Source: Streptomyces sp. NBC_00287 (GTDB lineage: Bacteria > Actinomycetota > Actinomycetes > Streptomycetales > Streptomycetaceae). Taken from it: a stretch of 64,000 nucleotides of DNA. The number at the start of each line of letters is the position of its first letter. Position 1 is the first letter of the stretch. The DNA lies in contig NZ_CP108053.1 in the NCBI RefSeq assembly GCF_036173105.1, forward strand, positions 6,448,001 through 6,512,000. Reading direction: 5' to 3'. The position numbers and the translations under genes were made by a program. The notes below the pieces were generated by a model. It was not told the origin of the DNA, searched no databases, and saw only the letters and a program-made list of their open reading frames with translations. This document shows positions 44,216 through 54,044 of this stretch, piece after piece.

Positions 44216-46264
44216 CTACGGGAACGTCAGCTTCCAGCTGTTGATGTAGCCGGTGTCGATGGCCGCGTTGTCCTGGACCCTCAACCGCCAGACACCGTTG
44301 GCGACCTCGGAGGAGGCGTTCACGGTGTACGTGGTGTTGAGGTTGTCCGAACTGCCGCCGGTGCCGTACGCCTTCATCGTGTACGCCGTGCCGTCGGGGG
44401 CGACCAGCTGGACCTGGAGGTCACCGACGTAGGTGTGGACGATGTCGACCGCCACCGCGAGGTTCGACGGAGCGTTGCCGGTCCGCCCGGAGACGGTGAT
44501 CGACGAGGTGACCGCGGCACCGTTGTCCGGGATCGACACATCGGCGGTGTTCTCGAAGGAGGTGCCGCCGCCCCCGCCACCGGGACGCGCGCCGACCGCG
44601 ACGCCCGCCCAGGCGTGCTGCACGGCCAGGTACTCGGGGCTGGTGGTGCCGTAGAGCTCACCGGCCGCCGCGAGGGTGCCGGTGCGGGCGCCCGCGTAGT
44701 TGGTGTTGGAGGTGAACTTCGTGGTCAGCGCGCGGAACCAGATCTTCTCCGCCTTGTCCCGGCCGATGCCGGTGACCGCGAGGCCGTCCGCGGTGGGCGA
44801 GTTGTAGCTGACACCGTTGATGGTCTTGGCGCCGCTGCCCTCGCTCAGCAGGTAGAAGAAGTGGTTGGCGGGGCCCGACGAGTAGTGCACGTCCTGGTTA
44901 CCGATCCCGGAGAACCAGTTGTCGTACGACGAGCCGTCCTTGTCCGGCTCGTCCATGTAACGCAGCGGCGTGCCGTCGCCGTTGATGTTGATCTCCTCGC
45001 CGATGAGGTAGTCACCGACGTCGGAGGAGTTGTTGGCGTAGAACTCGACGGTCGAGCCGAAGATGTCGGAGGTCGCCTCGTTCAGACCGCCGGACTCGCC
45101 GCTGTAGACCAGGCCCGCGGTGTTGGAGGTGAGACCGTGGGTCATCTCGTGCGCGGCCACGTCGATCGAGGTCAGCGGGTTGGCGTTGCCCGAGCCGTCG
45201 CCGTACGTCATGCAGAAGCAGCTGTCGGACCAGAACGCGTTGACGTAGTTGTTCCCGTAGTGGACCCGGGAGTACGCGCCGACGCCGTCGCCGCGGATAC
45301 CGCTGCGCCCGTGCACGTTCTTGTAGTAGTCCCAGGTCAGCGCGGCGCCGTAGTGCGCGTCGGCGGCGGCCGACTCCAGGTTGGACGGGGTGCCGTTGCC
45401 CCACACGTCGTCCGGTCCGGAGAAGAGCGTGCCGGTGCCGGAGGTGCCGCGGTTGAGGTTGTACGTCTTGTGGTTGCCGCGCGCGCCGTCGGTGAGGTTG
45501 TAGGTCGAGCCGGACTGCGTGGTCCCGAGCGTCACCGTGCCGCTGTAGACCGTGTTGCCGGTGCCGGTCTCGATCGCCTCCCACTCGTACAGCTTCTCGC
45601 CCGTGGTGGCGTCGGTGACGACATGCAGCTCCTGCGGGGTGCCGTCGTGCTGGAGGCCGCCGACGACCGTCTCGAACGCCACCTTCGGGGTGCCGCTCGC
45701 CGCCCAGATCACCTTGCGGGGCGCCCGGTTGACGTCCGCCTTCTTGGCGTCCTCGGCCTCCGCCGCGGCCAGGGCCTGCCGCTCGGCCTTCGCGGCGGAT
45801 ACGGCGGCCCTGGTGGTGGCCGGCTCGATCGCCTTCTTGGTGGCCTTCACGACGGCCGCGGTGGCGTCCGCCTTGGTGCTCTTGACGACGAGGTCGCCGC
45901 CGAGGACGGGCAGTCCGTCGTAGGTGCGCTCGTAGCGGGTGTGGATCGTGCCGTTGCCGTCCTTGAGGACGTCACGGACGACCAGCTTCTCCTTGGCGCC
46001 GAGGCCGAGTTCCTCGGCGGTGTCCGCCTTGGTGGCGTTGGCCGTGCGGATCAGCGCGGCGCGCTGGGCGGGGGTGAGCTTGACCGACTCGGCGCCCGGT
46101 ATGACCTTTCCCGCGGCCGACGGTGCCTTCTCCGGGGCTGCGGTGGCGGCGCCCGACTGGACGGCCGCGGCGATCAGGGCGGACACACCGACGAGGGCGA
46201 CTGCGGCGGCCCGACGGGTGCTGGATCTGTGGGAGGTGCGTCTGTCTGAGGAACTGCTTCTCAA
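44216..46264 (-). CDS. secreted M4 metalloprotease with C-terminal P/homo B domain
   Basis: 682 aa from a TTG at 46264 with AAGGAG 6 bp upstream. Long signal peptide with RRxS-type n-region (SSTRRAAAVALVGVSALIAA, ATA cleavage). FTP/PepSY propeptide, then M4 domain with HEMTH in DVAAHEMTHGLTSNTAGLVY and GGLNEATSDIFGS. After a GGGGGT linker at ~residue 562 comes a P/proprotein-convertase domain (VSIPDNGAAVTSSITVSG, VDIVHTYVGDLQVQLVAPDG, WRLRVQDNAAIDTGYINSW). It is strongly similar to the downstream paralogue in the M4 part, so the pair arose by tandem duplication, with the P domain gained or lost in one copy. Confidence 0.95.
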   Translation of the reverse strand: MRSSSSDRRTSHRSSTRRAAAVALVGVSALIAAAVQSGAATAAPEKAPSAAGKVIPGAESVKLTPAQRAALIRTANATKADTAEELGLGAKEKLVVRDVLKDGNGTIHTRYERTYDGLPVLGGDLVVKSTKADATAAVVKATKKAIEPATTRAAVSAAKAERQALAAAEAEDAKKADVNRAPRKVIWAASGTPKVAFETVVGGLQHDGTPQELHVVTDATTGEKLYEWEAIETGTGNTVYSGTVTLGTTQSGSTYNLTDGARGNHKTYNLNRGTSGTGTLFSGPDDVWGNGTPSNLESAAADAHYGAALTWDYYKNVHGRSGIRGDGVGAYSRVHYGNNYVNAFWSDSCFCMTYGDGSGNANPLTSIDVAAHEMTHGLTSNTAGLVYSGESGGLNEATSDIFGSTVEFYANNSSDVGDYLIGEEININGDGTPLRYMDEPDKDGSSYDNWFSGIGNQDVHYSSGPANHFFYLLSEGSGAKTINGVSYNSPTADGLAVTGIGRDKAEKIWFRALTTKFTSNTNYAGARTGTLAAAGELYGTTSPEYLAVQHAWAGVAVGARPGGGGGGTSFENTADVSIPDNGAAVTSSITVSGRTGNAPSNLAVAVDIVHTYVGDLQVQLVAPDGTAYTMKAYGTGGSSDNLNTTYTVNASSEVANGVWRLRVQDNAAIDTGYINSWKLTFP

Positions 46265-46503
46265 AACTGACTCCTTCTGCGCGGCCGCGGATCGCGCGGC
46301 CAGGGGAGACCGTCCGGCGGGTGGGCCGGCCGGGCAGAGCTAGCGGTACGCAGAACGACGTGCGGGAGCGACGGCCGGGCACAGCGGTGAGAAGGTATGG
46401 GGTTGCTGTGAAGCGGCCGTGGGAAGAGTGGCAGGAGATCGCCCCTCCTGTCAGGGGCGCGTCAGAAAGTTGGCCGGAAATCGTTCGTTGTCCGGGAATT
46501 CAT

Positions 46504-46518
46504 GTTCGTTATACGAAC
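46504..46518. promoter_or_regulatory. palindrome upstream of the P-domain metalloprotease
   Basis: GTTCGT-tat-ACGAAC, perfect arms; a related TCGTTCGTTG lies at 46481-46490, about 21 bp away. The 278-bp gap (46265-46542) also has a GCCCCT-cctgtc-AGGGGC hairpin at 46441-46458, which may terminate the ABC operon coming from the right. Candidate operator controlling the protease. Confidence 0.5.
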
Positions 46519-46542
46519 GCTTAGGGATCTTGTGCTTCGGGC

Positions 46543-48384
46543 CTACGCCAGACTGTCCCGCCACGCCCGGTGCAGATCCGCGAACCGCCCGGTCCCCGCG
46601 ATGAGTTCGGCGGGCGAGCCGTCCTCGACGATCCGCCCGTGCTCCATGACCAGCACCCGGTCCGCGATCTCCACGGTGGACAGCCGGTGCGCGATCACCA
46701 CCGCCGTACGGCCGTGCAGCACGGTCGCCATCGCGCGCTGCACCGCCCGTTCGCCGGGGATGTCCAGCGAGCTGGTCGCCTCGTCGAGGATCAGCACCGC
46801 CGGATCCGCGAGCAACGCCCGGGCGAACGCGACGAGTTGGCGCTGCCCTGCCGAGATACGGCCGCCCCGCTTGCGTACGTCCGTGTCGTAGCCGTCGGGC
46901 AGGGCGCTGATGAACTCGTGCGCGCCGATCGCTTTCGCGGCCCGCTCGATCTCCTCCCGGGTCGCGTCGGGGCGCCCGAGGGCGATGTTCTCGGCGACCG
47001 TGCCGGAGAACAGGAAAGCCTCCTGCGTCACCATCACCACCCCGCGCCGCAGTTCGGGCACGGACAGCTCGCGCAGATCGACCCCGTCCAGCAGCACCCG
47101 GCCGTCGGAGGGGTCGTAGAAGCGGGCCAGCAGCTTCGCGAGCGTCGACTTGCCGGCGCCGGTCGAGCCGACCACCGCGACGGTCTGTCCGGCCGGAAGG
47201 GTGAGGTCGAAGGTGGGCAGCACCTCGCCGCCGGTGCGATAGGCGAACCGCACCCCGTCGAAGACGACCTCGCGGCCCGGGTGCTCGGACTCAAGTGCCG
47301 GGAGCTGCTTGGGCGTTGACGGTTCGGGCACGGACGGCGTCTGCGCCAGCAGCCCCGCGATCTTGTCCAGGGACGCGTACGCCGACTGGTAGGAGTTCAG
47401 GAACATGCCGAGCCGGTCGATCGGGTCGTACAGCCGCCGCAGATACAGCACCGCCGCCGCCAGCACCCCGAGCGCCAGCGTGCCGCCCGCGACCCGGTAG
47501 GCGCCCCACAGCACGATGCCCGCGACGGCCGTGTTGGCGACCAGCCGCGAGCCGATGACGTATCGGGCCATCTCCAGCAGCGCGTCCCCGTTGGTCCGCT
47601 CGTGCCGCTTGTTCAGTACGGCGAAGTCGGCGTCGTTCACGGCCTCGCGGCGGAACGCGCGCACCGGCCGGATGCCGTTCATCGTCTCCACGAATTTCAC
47701 GATCACCGCGGCGATGGCGGTGGACCGCACCCGGTACACCCGCCCGGCCCGCCGCTGATAGCTGCGCATCAGCAGATACAGCGGCACGAAGGAGGCCACC
47801 GCGAGCGCCCCGAGCCCGAGGTCGAGCCAGAGCAGCATCGCGGAGATGTAGACGAACGACAGGATGACGGTGACGAGTTCCTGGAGCCCCTCGCTGAGCA
47901 GCTCCCGCAGCGACTCGACGTCCGTGGTGGACCGGGAGATCAGCCGGCCGCTCGTATATCGCTCGTGGAAGTCGAGGCTCAGCGCCTGCGCGTGCCGGAA
48001 GATCCGGCCGCGCAGATCCAGCAGCACATCCTGGTTGACGCGGGCCGAGGCGATGATGAACGCGTACTGGAGGGCGCCGGAGGCCGCCGCGCAGAGCAGA
48101 TAGCCGACGGCCACCGCGATCAGCGGGCCGTGGTCGTCCGCGCGGAACGCCGGTACGGCCTCGTCGATGGCGTACGCCACCAGCAGCGGGCCCGCCTGCA
48201 CGGCCGCCTGCTGGACGAGCAGCAGCAAGGTGGTGAGCGCGACCCGCGCCTTCATCGGCGCGAGCAGCGAACGCAGCAGGGTGCCGGTGGCGCCCGGGGA
48301 AGTGGGCAGGACGTCCCGGTCGAAGGGGTCGCCGGTGTCCTCGGGCCTGTCCTTCGGCGGGGCGGTGATGGTGGGCGCGGTCAT
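46543..48384 (-). CDS. ABC exporter half-transporter (canonical ATP site)
   Basis: 613 aa, ATG at 48384 overlapping the stop of the preceding half-transporter (ATGA). Six-TM exporter domain ~50-330, NBD ~350-600: Walker A GSTGAGKSTL, Q-loop MVTQEAFLF, signature GGRISAGQRQL (variant of LSGGQ), Walker B LILDEATSSLD with catalytic Glu, H-loop VIAHRLST. Pairs with the upstream gene to form a heterodimeric type IV exporter of drugs, lipids or peptides; substrate unknown. Confidence 0.93.
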   Translation of the reverse strand: MTAPTITAPPKDRPEDTGDPFDRDVLPTSPGATGTLLRSLLAPMKARVALTTLLLLVQQAAVQAGPLLVAYAIDEAVPAFRADDHGPLIAVAVGYLLCAAASGALQYAFIIASARVNQDVLLDLRGRIFRHAQALSLDFHERYTSGRLISRSTTDVESLRELLSEGLQELVTVILSFVYISAMLLWLDLGLGALAVASFVPLYLLMRSYQRRAGRVYRVRSTAIAAVIVKFVETMNGIRPVRAFRREAVNDADFAVLNKRHERTNGDALLEMARYVIGSRLVANTAVAGIVLWGAYRVAGGTLALGVLAAAVLYLRRLYDPIDRLGMFLNSYQSAYASLDKIAGLLAQTPSVPEPSTPKQLPALESEHPGREVVFDGVRFAYRTGGEVLPTFDLTLPAGQTVAVVGSTGAGKSTLAKLLARFYDPSDGRVLLDGVDLRELSVPELRRGVVMVTQEAFLFSGTVAENIALGRPDATREEIERAAKAIGAHEFISALPDGYDTDVRKRGGRISAGQRQLVAFARALLADPAVLILDEATSSLDIPGERAVQRAMATVLHGRTAVVIAHRLSTVEIADRVLVMEHGRIVEDGSPAELIAGTGRFADLHRAWRDSLA

Positions 48385-50162
48385 CCGTGGGCCTCCGCTC
48401 CGGACATCAGATGGGCGTACTCGGCGTTCGTGCGCAGCAGTTCGTGATGTGTGCCGACCGCGACGATCCGCCCACCGGACAGCAGCGCGACCCGGTCGGC
48501 GAGCAGAACGGTGGACGGCCGGTGCGCCACGATCAGCGCGGTGGTCTCCGCGAGCACCTCCCGCAGGGCGGCCTCCACGGCGGCCTCGGTATGCACATCG
48601 AGCGCGGAGAGCGGATCGTCGAGCACTAGAAACCGCGGCCGCCCTACGACGGCCCTGGCGAGCGCCAGCCGCTGCCGCTGTCCTCCGGAGAGGCTCAGCC
48701 CCTGCTCGCCGACCTGGGTGTCGGTGCCCTGCGGCAGCGTGTGCGCGAAATCGGCCTGAGCGACGGAGAGGGCGCGCTCCAGCTCGGGGGCTCCGGCGCT
48801 GTCGTCGGCGCCCATGAGGACATTCTCCCCGACGGACGCGGAGAACAGCGTGGGCTCCTCGAAGGCGACGGCCACCTTGGTCCGCAGCTCCTCCCGGGAC
48901 ATGCCCATGATGTCCTCCCCGTCGAGCGTGATCCGCCCGGAGGACACCTCGTGAAGGCGGGGGACGAGCGCGGTGAGGGTGGTCTTCCCGCTTCCGGTGG
49001 CCCCGACGAGGGCCATGGATTCGCCGGGGAGGATGTGGAGGTCGATGCGATCGAGGACGGGTGGGGAGTCGGGAGGGGCGTCGGGGTAGCGGAAGGAGAC
49101 GCTGTCGAAGAGAAGCCCTTGTTGAACCGCCCGGGTACCTGCGGGGCGGTCGGACTCGCGTACCTGTGACTCCGGCGCCTCGTCCATCACCTCGAAGTAC
49201 CGCTCAGTCGCCGTCGCCGCCTCCTGACTCATCGCCAGCAAGAACCCGATCGACTCCACAGGCCACCGAAGAGCAAGCGCCGTAGAGAGAAACGCGACCA
49301 AGGTGCCCGCCGACAGCTGACCGTCCGCGACCTGCACACACCCCACCACCAACGCCGCCCCGACAGCCGCCTCGGGCAACGTCACGATCACCGCCCAGAT
49401 GACGGCCAGCAGCCGAGCCTTCCGCAGCTCCGTCCCCCGCAGCGTCCACGACAGCTCCCGGAACGCCCGCGCCTGACTCCGATGGCGCCCGAACCCCTTG
49501 ATGATCCGGATCCCGAGCACGCTCTCCTCGACGACGGTCGTCAGATCCCCGACCTGATCCTGCGCGCGCCGCGCCACCTCGGCGTACCGCTTCTCGAAGA
49601 CCACGCACATCAGCATCACCGGCATGGCGGGCCCGAGGATCACCAGACCCAGCGTCCAGTCCTGAAGCAGCATGATGCTCACGCCGACGAGAATCGTGAC
49701 GCCGTTGACCAGCAGGAAGGTCAGTGGAAACGCGAGAAACATCCGCAGCAGCATCAGATCGGTGGTCGCCCGGGACAGCAACTGCCCCGAGGCCCACCGG
49801 TCATGGAAGGCGACCGGCAGTCGCTGCAGATGCCGGTACAGCCCCGCCCGCATCTCCGCCTCGACATGCGACAACGGCCGGGCCACCAGCCACCGCCGCA
49901 ACCCGAAGAGCAACGCCTCCGCGAGCCCGAGCAACAGCAGAAACAGCGCCCCGAGCCACACCCCGGCGGGATCCCGCTCCGAGACCGGCCCGTCCACCAT
50001 CCACTTGAGCACGAGCGGAATCACCAGCCCCATGCACGAGGCGAGAATCGCCACGAACGCGGCGGTGAACAGCCGTGCCCGCACGGGCCGGACATACGGC
50101 CACAGGCGAAGAAGGGTTCTGACGGCGGAGCGTTCCTGGGCGGGTGCAGGTGTCGTCGACAT
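48381..50162 (-). CDS. ABC exporter half-transporter (degenerate ATP site)
   Basis: 593 aa, ATG at 50162 without a clear ribosome-binding site. Six-TM domain ~20-310 and NBD ~335-580: Walker A GATGSGKTTL, signature LSLSGGQRQRL, Walker B FLVLDDPLSALD in which the catalytic Glu is Asp, H-loop IVAHRPSTV. One intact and one impaired ATPase site is the usual pattern of heterodimeric bacterial exporters such as BmrCD or TM287/288. First gene of the two-gene operon, 66 bp after glgX on the same strand; not obviously linked to it. Confidence 0.93.
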   Translation of the reverse strand: MSTTPAPAQERSAVRTLLRLWPYVRPVRARLFTAAFVAILASCMGLVIPLVLKWMVDGPVSERDPAGVWLGALFLLLLGLAEALLFGLRRWLVARPLSHVEAEMRAGLYRHLQRLPVAFHDRWASGQLLSRATTDLMLLRMFLAFPLTFLLVNGVTILVGVSIMLLQDWTLGLVILGPAMPVMLMCVVFEKRYAEVARRAQDQVGDLTTVVEESVLGIRIIKGFGRHRSQARAFRELSWTLRGTELRKARLLAVIWAVIVTLPEAAVGAALVVGCVQVADGQLSAGTLVAFLSTALALRWPVESIGFLLAMSQEAATATERYFEVMDEAPESQVRESDRPAGTRAVQQGLLFDSVSFRYPDAPPDSPPVLDRIDLHILPGESMALVGATGSGKTTLTALVPRLHEVSSGRITLDGEDIMGMSREELRTKVAVAFEEPTLFSASVGENVLMGADDSAGAPELERALSVAQADFAHTLPQGTDTQVGEQGLSLSGGQRQRLALARAVVGRPRFLVLDDPLSALDVHTEAAVEAALREVLAETTALIVAHRPSTVLLADRVALLSGGRIVAVGTHHELLRTNAEYAHLMSGAEAHG

Positions 50163-50228
50163 CAGCAGCGAGCCTACGGTTCGCCACTGACAACGCCCAC
50201 CGAGTTTCGGCCCGGGCCGACCGACTCC

Positions 50229-52466
50229 TCACCCCACCACCTTCAGCAGCAACACCGCCCGCGCAGGCACCGTGATCGCCGTCCCCGCACGGTGCACCAG
50301 CCCCGGAGACTCGCCCTGTTCCTCCCGCGAGGTGTCGACGACCACCTCGTACTCCTCCGCCCACGGCGGCGCCGGCAGCACAAAGCTGACCGGGCGGTCG
50401 CCGGCGTGCAGGACGGCCAGGAAGCTGTCGTCGACGATCGGGGCGCCGCGCTCGTCCCGGCCCGGGATGTCCCGCCCGGAGAGATACATGCCGAGCGTGG
50501 CGGCGGGCGCGTACCAGTCCCGTTCCGTCATCTCCGTGCCCCGCGCGGTGAACCAGGCCAGATCCCGCAGCCCGTCCGCCGAGTGCGCCCGTCCGGAGAA
50601 GAAGGCCCGGCGGCGCAGCACCGGATGCCGGTGACGCAGCTCGATCAGCCGCGAGGTCAGCTCGAACAGCGCCTTCCAGCCCGGCTCCTCCAGCAGTCCC
50701 CAGTCCAGCCAGCTGATCTCGTTGTCCTGGCAGTACGCGTTGTTGCTGCCGCGCTGGGTGCGCCCCAGCTCATCGCCCGCGACCAGCATCGGCACGCCCG
50801 TGGACAGCAGCAGGGTGGTCAGCAGGTTCCGCAACTGCCGCCGCCTGAGCGCCCGTACGCGCTCGTCGTCCGTCTCGCCCTCCGCGCCGCAGTTCCACGC
50901 CCGGTTGTCGTCCGTGCCGTCCCGGTTGCCCTCGCCGTTGGCCTCGTTGTGCTTGCGCTCGTAGGACACCAGGTCGCGAAGCGTGAAACCGTCGTGCGCG
51001 GTGATGAAGTTGACGGAGGCGTACGGCCGCCTGCCGCCCCACGCGTACAGGTCGCTGGAGCCCGACAGCCGGTAGCCGAGATCCCGTACGTCGGGCAGCG
51101 CGCCCCGCCAGAAGTCGCGGACGGCGTTGCGGTAGCGGTCGTTCCACTCCGTCCACAGCGGGGGAAAGGCGCCGACCTGGTAGCCGCCGGAGCCCACGTC
51201 CCACGGCTCGGCGATCAGCTTCACCCGGCTCAGCAGCGGGTCCTGGGCGATGACGGCGAGGAACGGCGAGAGCATGTCGACGTCGTGCATGGAGCGGGCC
51301 AGCGCGGCGGCGAGGTCGAAGCGGAAGCCGTCGACGCCCATTTCGGTGACCCAGTAGCGCAGGGAGTCCGTGATCAGCCGCAGGACATGGGGCTGGACCA
51401 CATGGAGGGTGTTGCCGCAGCCCGTGTAGTCGGCGTACCGGCGCGCGTCCGACTGCAACCGGTAGTACCCGCGGTTGTCGATGCCCTTCAGGGACAGCGT
51501 CGGCCCCAGCTCGCCCGCCTCCGCCGTGTGGTTGTAGACCACGTCGAGGATGACCTCGATCCCGGCCTCGTGCAGCGCGCGCACCATCCGCTTGAACTCG
51601 CCGACCTGCTGACCGGTCGTCCCCGAGGCCGCGTACGCCGCGTGCGGGGCGAAGTAGCCGATGGAGTTGTAGCCCCAGTAGTTCTTCAGGCCGCGCCGCA
51701 GCAGATGGTCCTCGTGCGCGAACTGATGGACCGGCAGCAGCTCCACGGCCGTCACGCCCAGCTTGGTCAGGTGCTCGATCGCCGCCGGGTGCGCGAGACC
51801 CGCGTACGTCCCGCGCAGCTCCTCGGGGATGCCCGGGTGCAGCTTGGTGAACCCCCGTACATGCACCTCGTAGATGACCGAGTCCGCCCACGGCGTCTTC
51901 GGCCGGCGGTCGTCCGTCCAGTCGTCGTCATCGTGGACCACGACACCCTTGGGGACGTACGGCGCCGAGTCCCGGTCGTCCCGGACGGTGTCCGCGACCT
52001 GCTGCTGCGGCCAGTCCCGGACATGGCCGTACACCTCGGGGGGCAGCCCGAAGTCGCCGTCCACCGCGCGGGCGTACGGGTCGAGCAGCAGCTTGGCCGG
52101 GTTCCAGCGGGCGCCGGTCCAGGGATCCCAGCGGCCGTGCACCCGGAAGCCGTAACGCTGGCCCGGCATCACCCCGGGCACGAAGCCGTGCCAGATCTCG
52201 TGCGTCAGCTCGGTCAGCTTGGCCCGGGTCTCCTTGCCCGACTCGTCGAACAGACACAGCTCGACCGCCTCGGCGCCGCCCGCCCACAGCGCGAAGTTGG
52301 TACCGGCCACCCCGTCCGGGCCCACCCGGAAGCGGGCGCCCAGCGGCGTCGGCGCACCCGGCCACACGGGCACGCCCGGCGTCCGGCGCGGGGATCCGTT
52401 CAAAACGGCGCCTTCGGCGGCCCGCTCCTGAGCCACCGCCTCACGCTCGGCTGCGCTGCTGGTCAC
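50229..52466 (-). CDS. glgX: glycogen debranching enzyme
   Basis: 745 aa from the GTG at 52466, with GGGAGG 7 bp upstream; a longer frame to 52766 reads into the divergent promoter region. Isoamylase-type GH13_11: CBM48 (GARFRVGPDGVAGTNFALWA), VIYEVHVRGFTKLHPGIPEE, VVYNHTAEAGELGPTLSLKG, nucleophile Asp in VDGFRFDLAAALAR, acid Glu in LIAEPWDVGSGGYQVG, NFITAHDGFTLRDL with the stabilising Asp. Hydrolyses alpha-1,6 branches left by GlgP. Separate from the glg operon but complementary in function; divergent from the first L,D-transpeptidase gene. Confidence 0.94.
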   Translation of the reverse strand: MTSSAAEREAVAQERAAEGAVLNGSPRRTPGVPVWPGAPTPLGARFRVGPDGVAGTNFALWAGGAEAVELCLFDESGKETRAKLTELTHEIWHGFVPGVMPGQRYGFRVHGRWDPWTGARWNPAKLLLDPYARAVDGDFGLPPEVYGHVRDWPQQQVADTVRDDRDSAPYVPKGVVVHDDDDWTDDRRPKTPWADSVIYEVHVRGFTKLHPGIPEELRGTYAGLAHPAAIEHLTKLGVTAVELLPVHQFAHEDHLLRRGLKNYWGYNSIGYFAPHAAYAASGTTGQQVGEFKRMVRALHEAGIEVILDVVYNHTAEAGELGPTLSLKGIDNRGYYRLQSDARRYADYTGCGNTLHVVQPHVLRLITDSLRYWVTEMGVDGFRFDLAAALARSMHDVDMLSPFLAVIAQDPLLSRVKLIAEPWDVGSGGYQVGAFPPLWTEWNDRYRNAVRDFWRGALPDVRDLGYRLSGSSDLYAWGGRRPYASVNFITAHDGFTLRDLVSYERKHNEANGEGNRDGTDDNRAWNCGAEGETDDERVRALRRRQLRNLLTTLLLSTGVPMLVAGDELGRTQRGSNNAYCQDNEISWLDWGLLEEPGWKALFELTSRLIELRHRHPVLRRRAFFSGRAHSADGLRDLAWFTARGTEMTERDWYAPAATLGMYLSGRDIPGRDERGAPIVDDSFLAVLHAGDRPVSFVLPAPPWAEEYEVVVDTSREEQGESPGLVHRAGTAITVPARAVLLLKVVG

Positions 52467-52618
52467 CTTCGGCCTCCCACGGCTCTTGGACAGACGTGCC
52501 AACGGGCGCGCGGAGTCCCGGGCCGCGGCTCCCCGTCGCGTCGTCCTCCCCACTGTTCTGCCCAGCCCTTGGCTCGCACTCACGTTTCCCCGGAGCGTGC
52601 CCGGTCGTTGGGATCCTT

Positions 52619-53863
52619 GTGAGGCACGTACAAGGGCGCGCGCGGCGCGCGGGGGCCGCACTGGCCGCCGTACTGACATGGGCAGGACTGCTGGCCGGAG
52701 CCGCCGGCTGCACTTCGGACGCCACCGGCGGGGTCGGCCTCGGCGGGCTCGGCAAACCCCGGGCACCCGAGGAGGTGATCAGAGTCACCCCGGACGACGG
52801 CAGCCGGGGGGTGCGTCCCGAGGAGACGCTGCGAGTCGGGGTGCCCAGCGGGCGGCTGGAGTCGGTGAAGGTCGTCAAGTCGCAGGACGCACAGGAGACC
52901 CCGGTCCCCGGGCACATCTCCGCCGACGGACTGCGCTGGGAACCCGACGACCGACAACTCGCGCTGGCCGCCCGGTACACCGTCGACGCGGTGGCCCTGG
53001 ACGGCCACGGCCGCCGCTCCGCCCGGCACACCACCTTCACCACCTACGTCCCCGAGGAGCGGTTCATCGGGTACGTCTCCCCGGAGAACCGCTCCACCGT
53101 CGGCACCGGAATGATCGTCTCCCTGGAGTTCAACCGGGAGATCGAGAACCGCGCCGCCGTGGAACGCGCCGTCCATGTCACCGCCCGCCCGGCCGTCGAG
53201 ATCCGCCCGCACTGGTTCGGCAAGGGCCGCCTCGACTTCCGCCCCGAGCGGTACTGGAAGCCCGGCACCCAGGTCACCGTCTCCCTCAAACTCCGTGATG
53301 TGGAGGGCGCGTCCGGGGTCTACGGCCTGCAATACAAGACGTTCTCCTTCACCGTCGGCCGCCACCAGGTCTCCACGGTCGACGCGGCCAAGCACACCAT
53401 GGACGTACGGCGCGACGGCGAACTGCTCGCCACCGTGCCGATCACGGCCGGCGCCCCCAAGACCACCACCTACAACGGCAGGATGGTCGTCACCGAGATG
53501 CTCGAAGTGACCCGGATGAACGGCGCGACGGTCGGCTTCACCGACAACGACGGCAAGGGCGAGTACGACATCCCGGACGTCCCGCACGCCATGCGGCTGA
53601 CCGACTCCGGCACCTTCCTGCACGGCAACTACTGGGCGCCGGACGCCTTCGGGAAGGTCAATGTCAGCCACGGCTGTGTGGGGCTCAGGGACGTCAAGGG
53701 CGGCGGTTCGGACACTCCGGCGGGCTGGTTCTTCGACCGGAGCCTGATCGGGGATGTCGTCGAGGTCGTCCACAGCAATGACAAGAAGGTCGCTCCTGAC
53801 AACGGCCTCGGCGGGTGGAATATGGGCTGGAAGGAGTGGAAGGCCGGAAGTGCGGTGAAGTAA
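52619..53863 (+). CDS. lipoprotein L,D-transpeptidase (Ig-like + YkuD), copy 1
   Basis: 414 aa from the GTG at 52619, where the Arg-rich n-region begins; no strong ribosome-binding site, so the start is less certain. Signal peptide with lipobox GAAGC (Cys31). Two Ig-like domains ~45-260 (VTPDDGSRGVRPEETLRVGV, PERYWKPGTQVTV), then YkuD ~265-395: HAMRLTDSGTFLHGNYW and catalytic NVSHGCVGLRD (His-x-Cys). C-terminal W-rich tail GGWNMGWKEW. Forms 3-3 peptidoglycan cross-links in the outer face of the membrane, as LdtMt2. Tandem paralogue at 54045. Confidence 0.92.
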   Translation: MRHVQGRARRAGAALAAVLTWAGLLAGAAGCTSDATGGVGLGGLGKPRAPEEVIRVTPDDGSRGVRPEETLRVGVPSGRLESVKVVKSQDAQETPVPGHISADGLRWEPDDRQLALAARYTVDAVALDGHGRRSARHTTFTTYVPEERFIGYVSPENRSTVGTGMIVSLEFNREIENRAAVERAVHVTARPAVEIRPHWFGKGRLDFRPERYWKPGTQVTVSLKLRDVEGASGVYGLQYKTFSFTVGRHQVSTVDAAKHTMDVRRDGELLATVPITAGAPKTTTYNGRMVVTEMLEVTRMNGATVGFTDNDGKGEYDIPDVPHAMRLTDSGTFLHGNYWAPDAFGKVNVSHGCVGLRDVKGGGSDTPAGWFFDRSLIGDVVEVVHSNDKKVAPDNGLGGWNMGWKEWKAGSAVK

Positions 53864-54044
53864 CAGGACAGGGGAGCCACTTGATACGCCTTTCCGTCGA
53901 AGTCGGTACAGAACTCGGTACGGAACGGTGACAATCGCGGGGCGCCGACGCGGATGACCTTGTGGTTAATATGCGCCGAGCGCGTGCTTGACGCGTGGGG
54001 GCGGGGCCTGACCAGGCCCGGCGAGGGGAGAGAAGGACTTGAAC

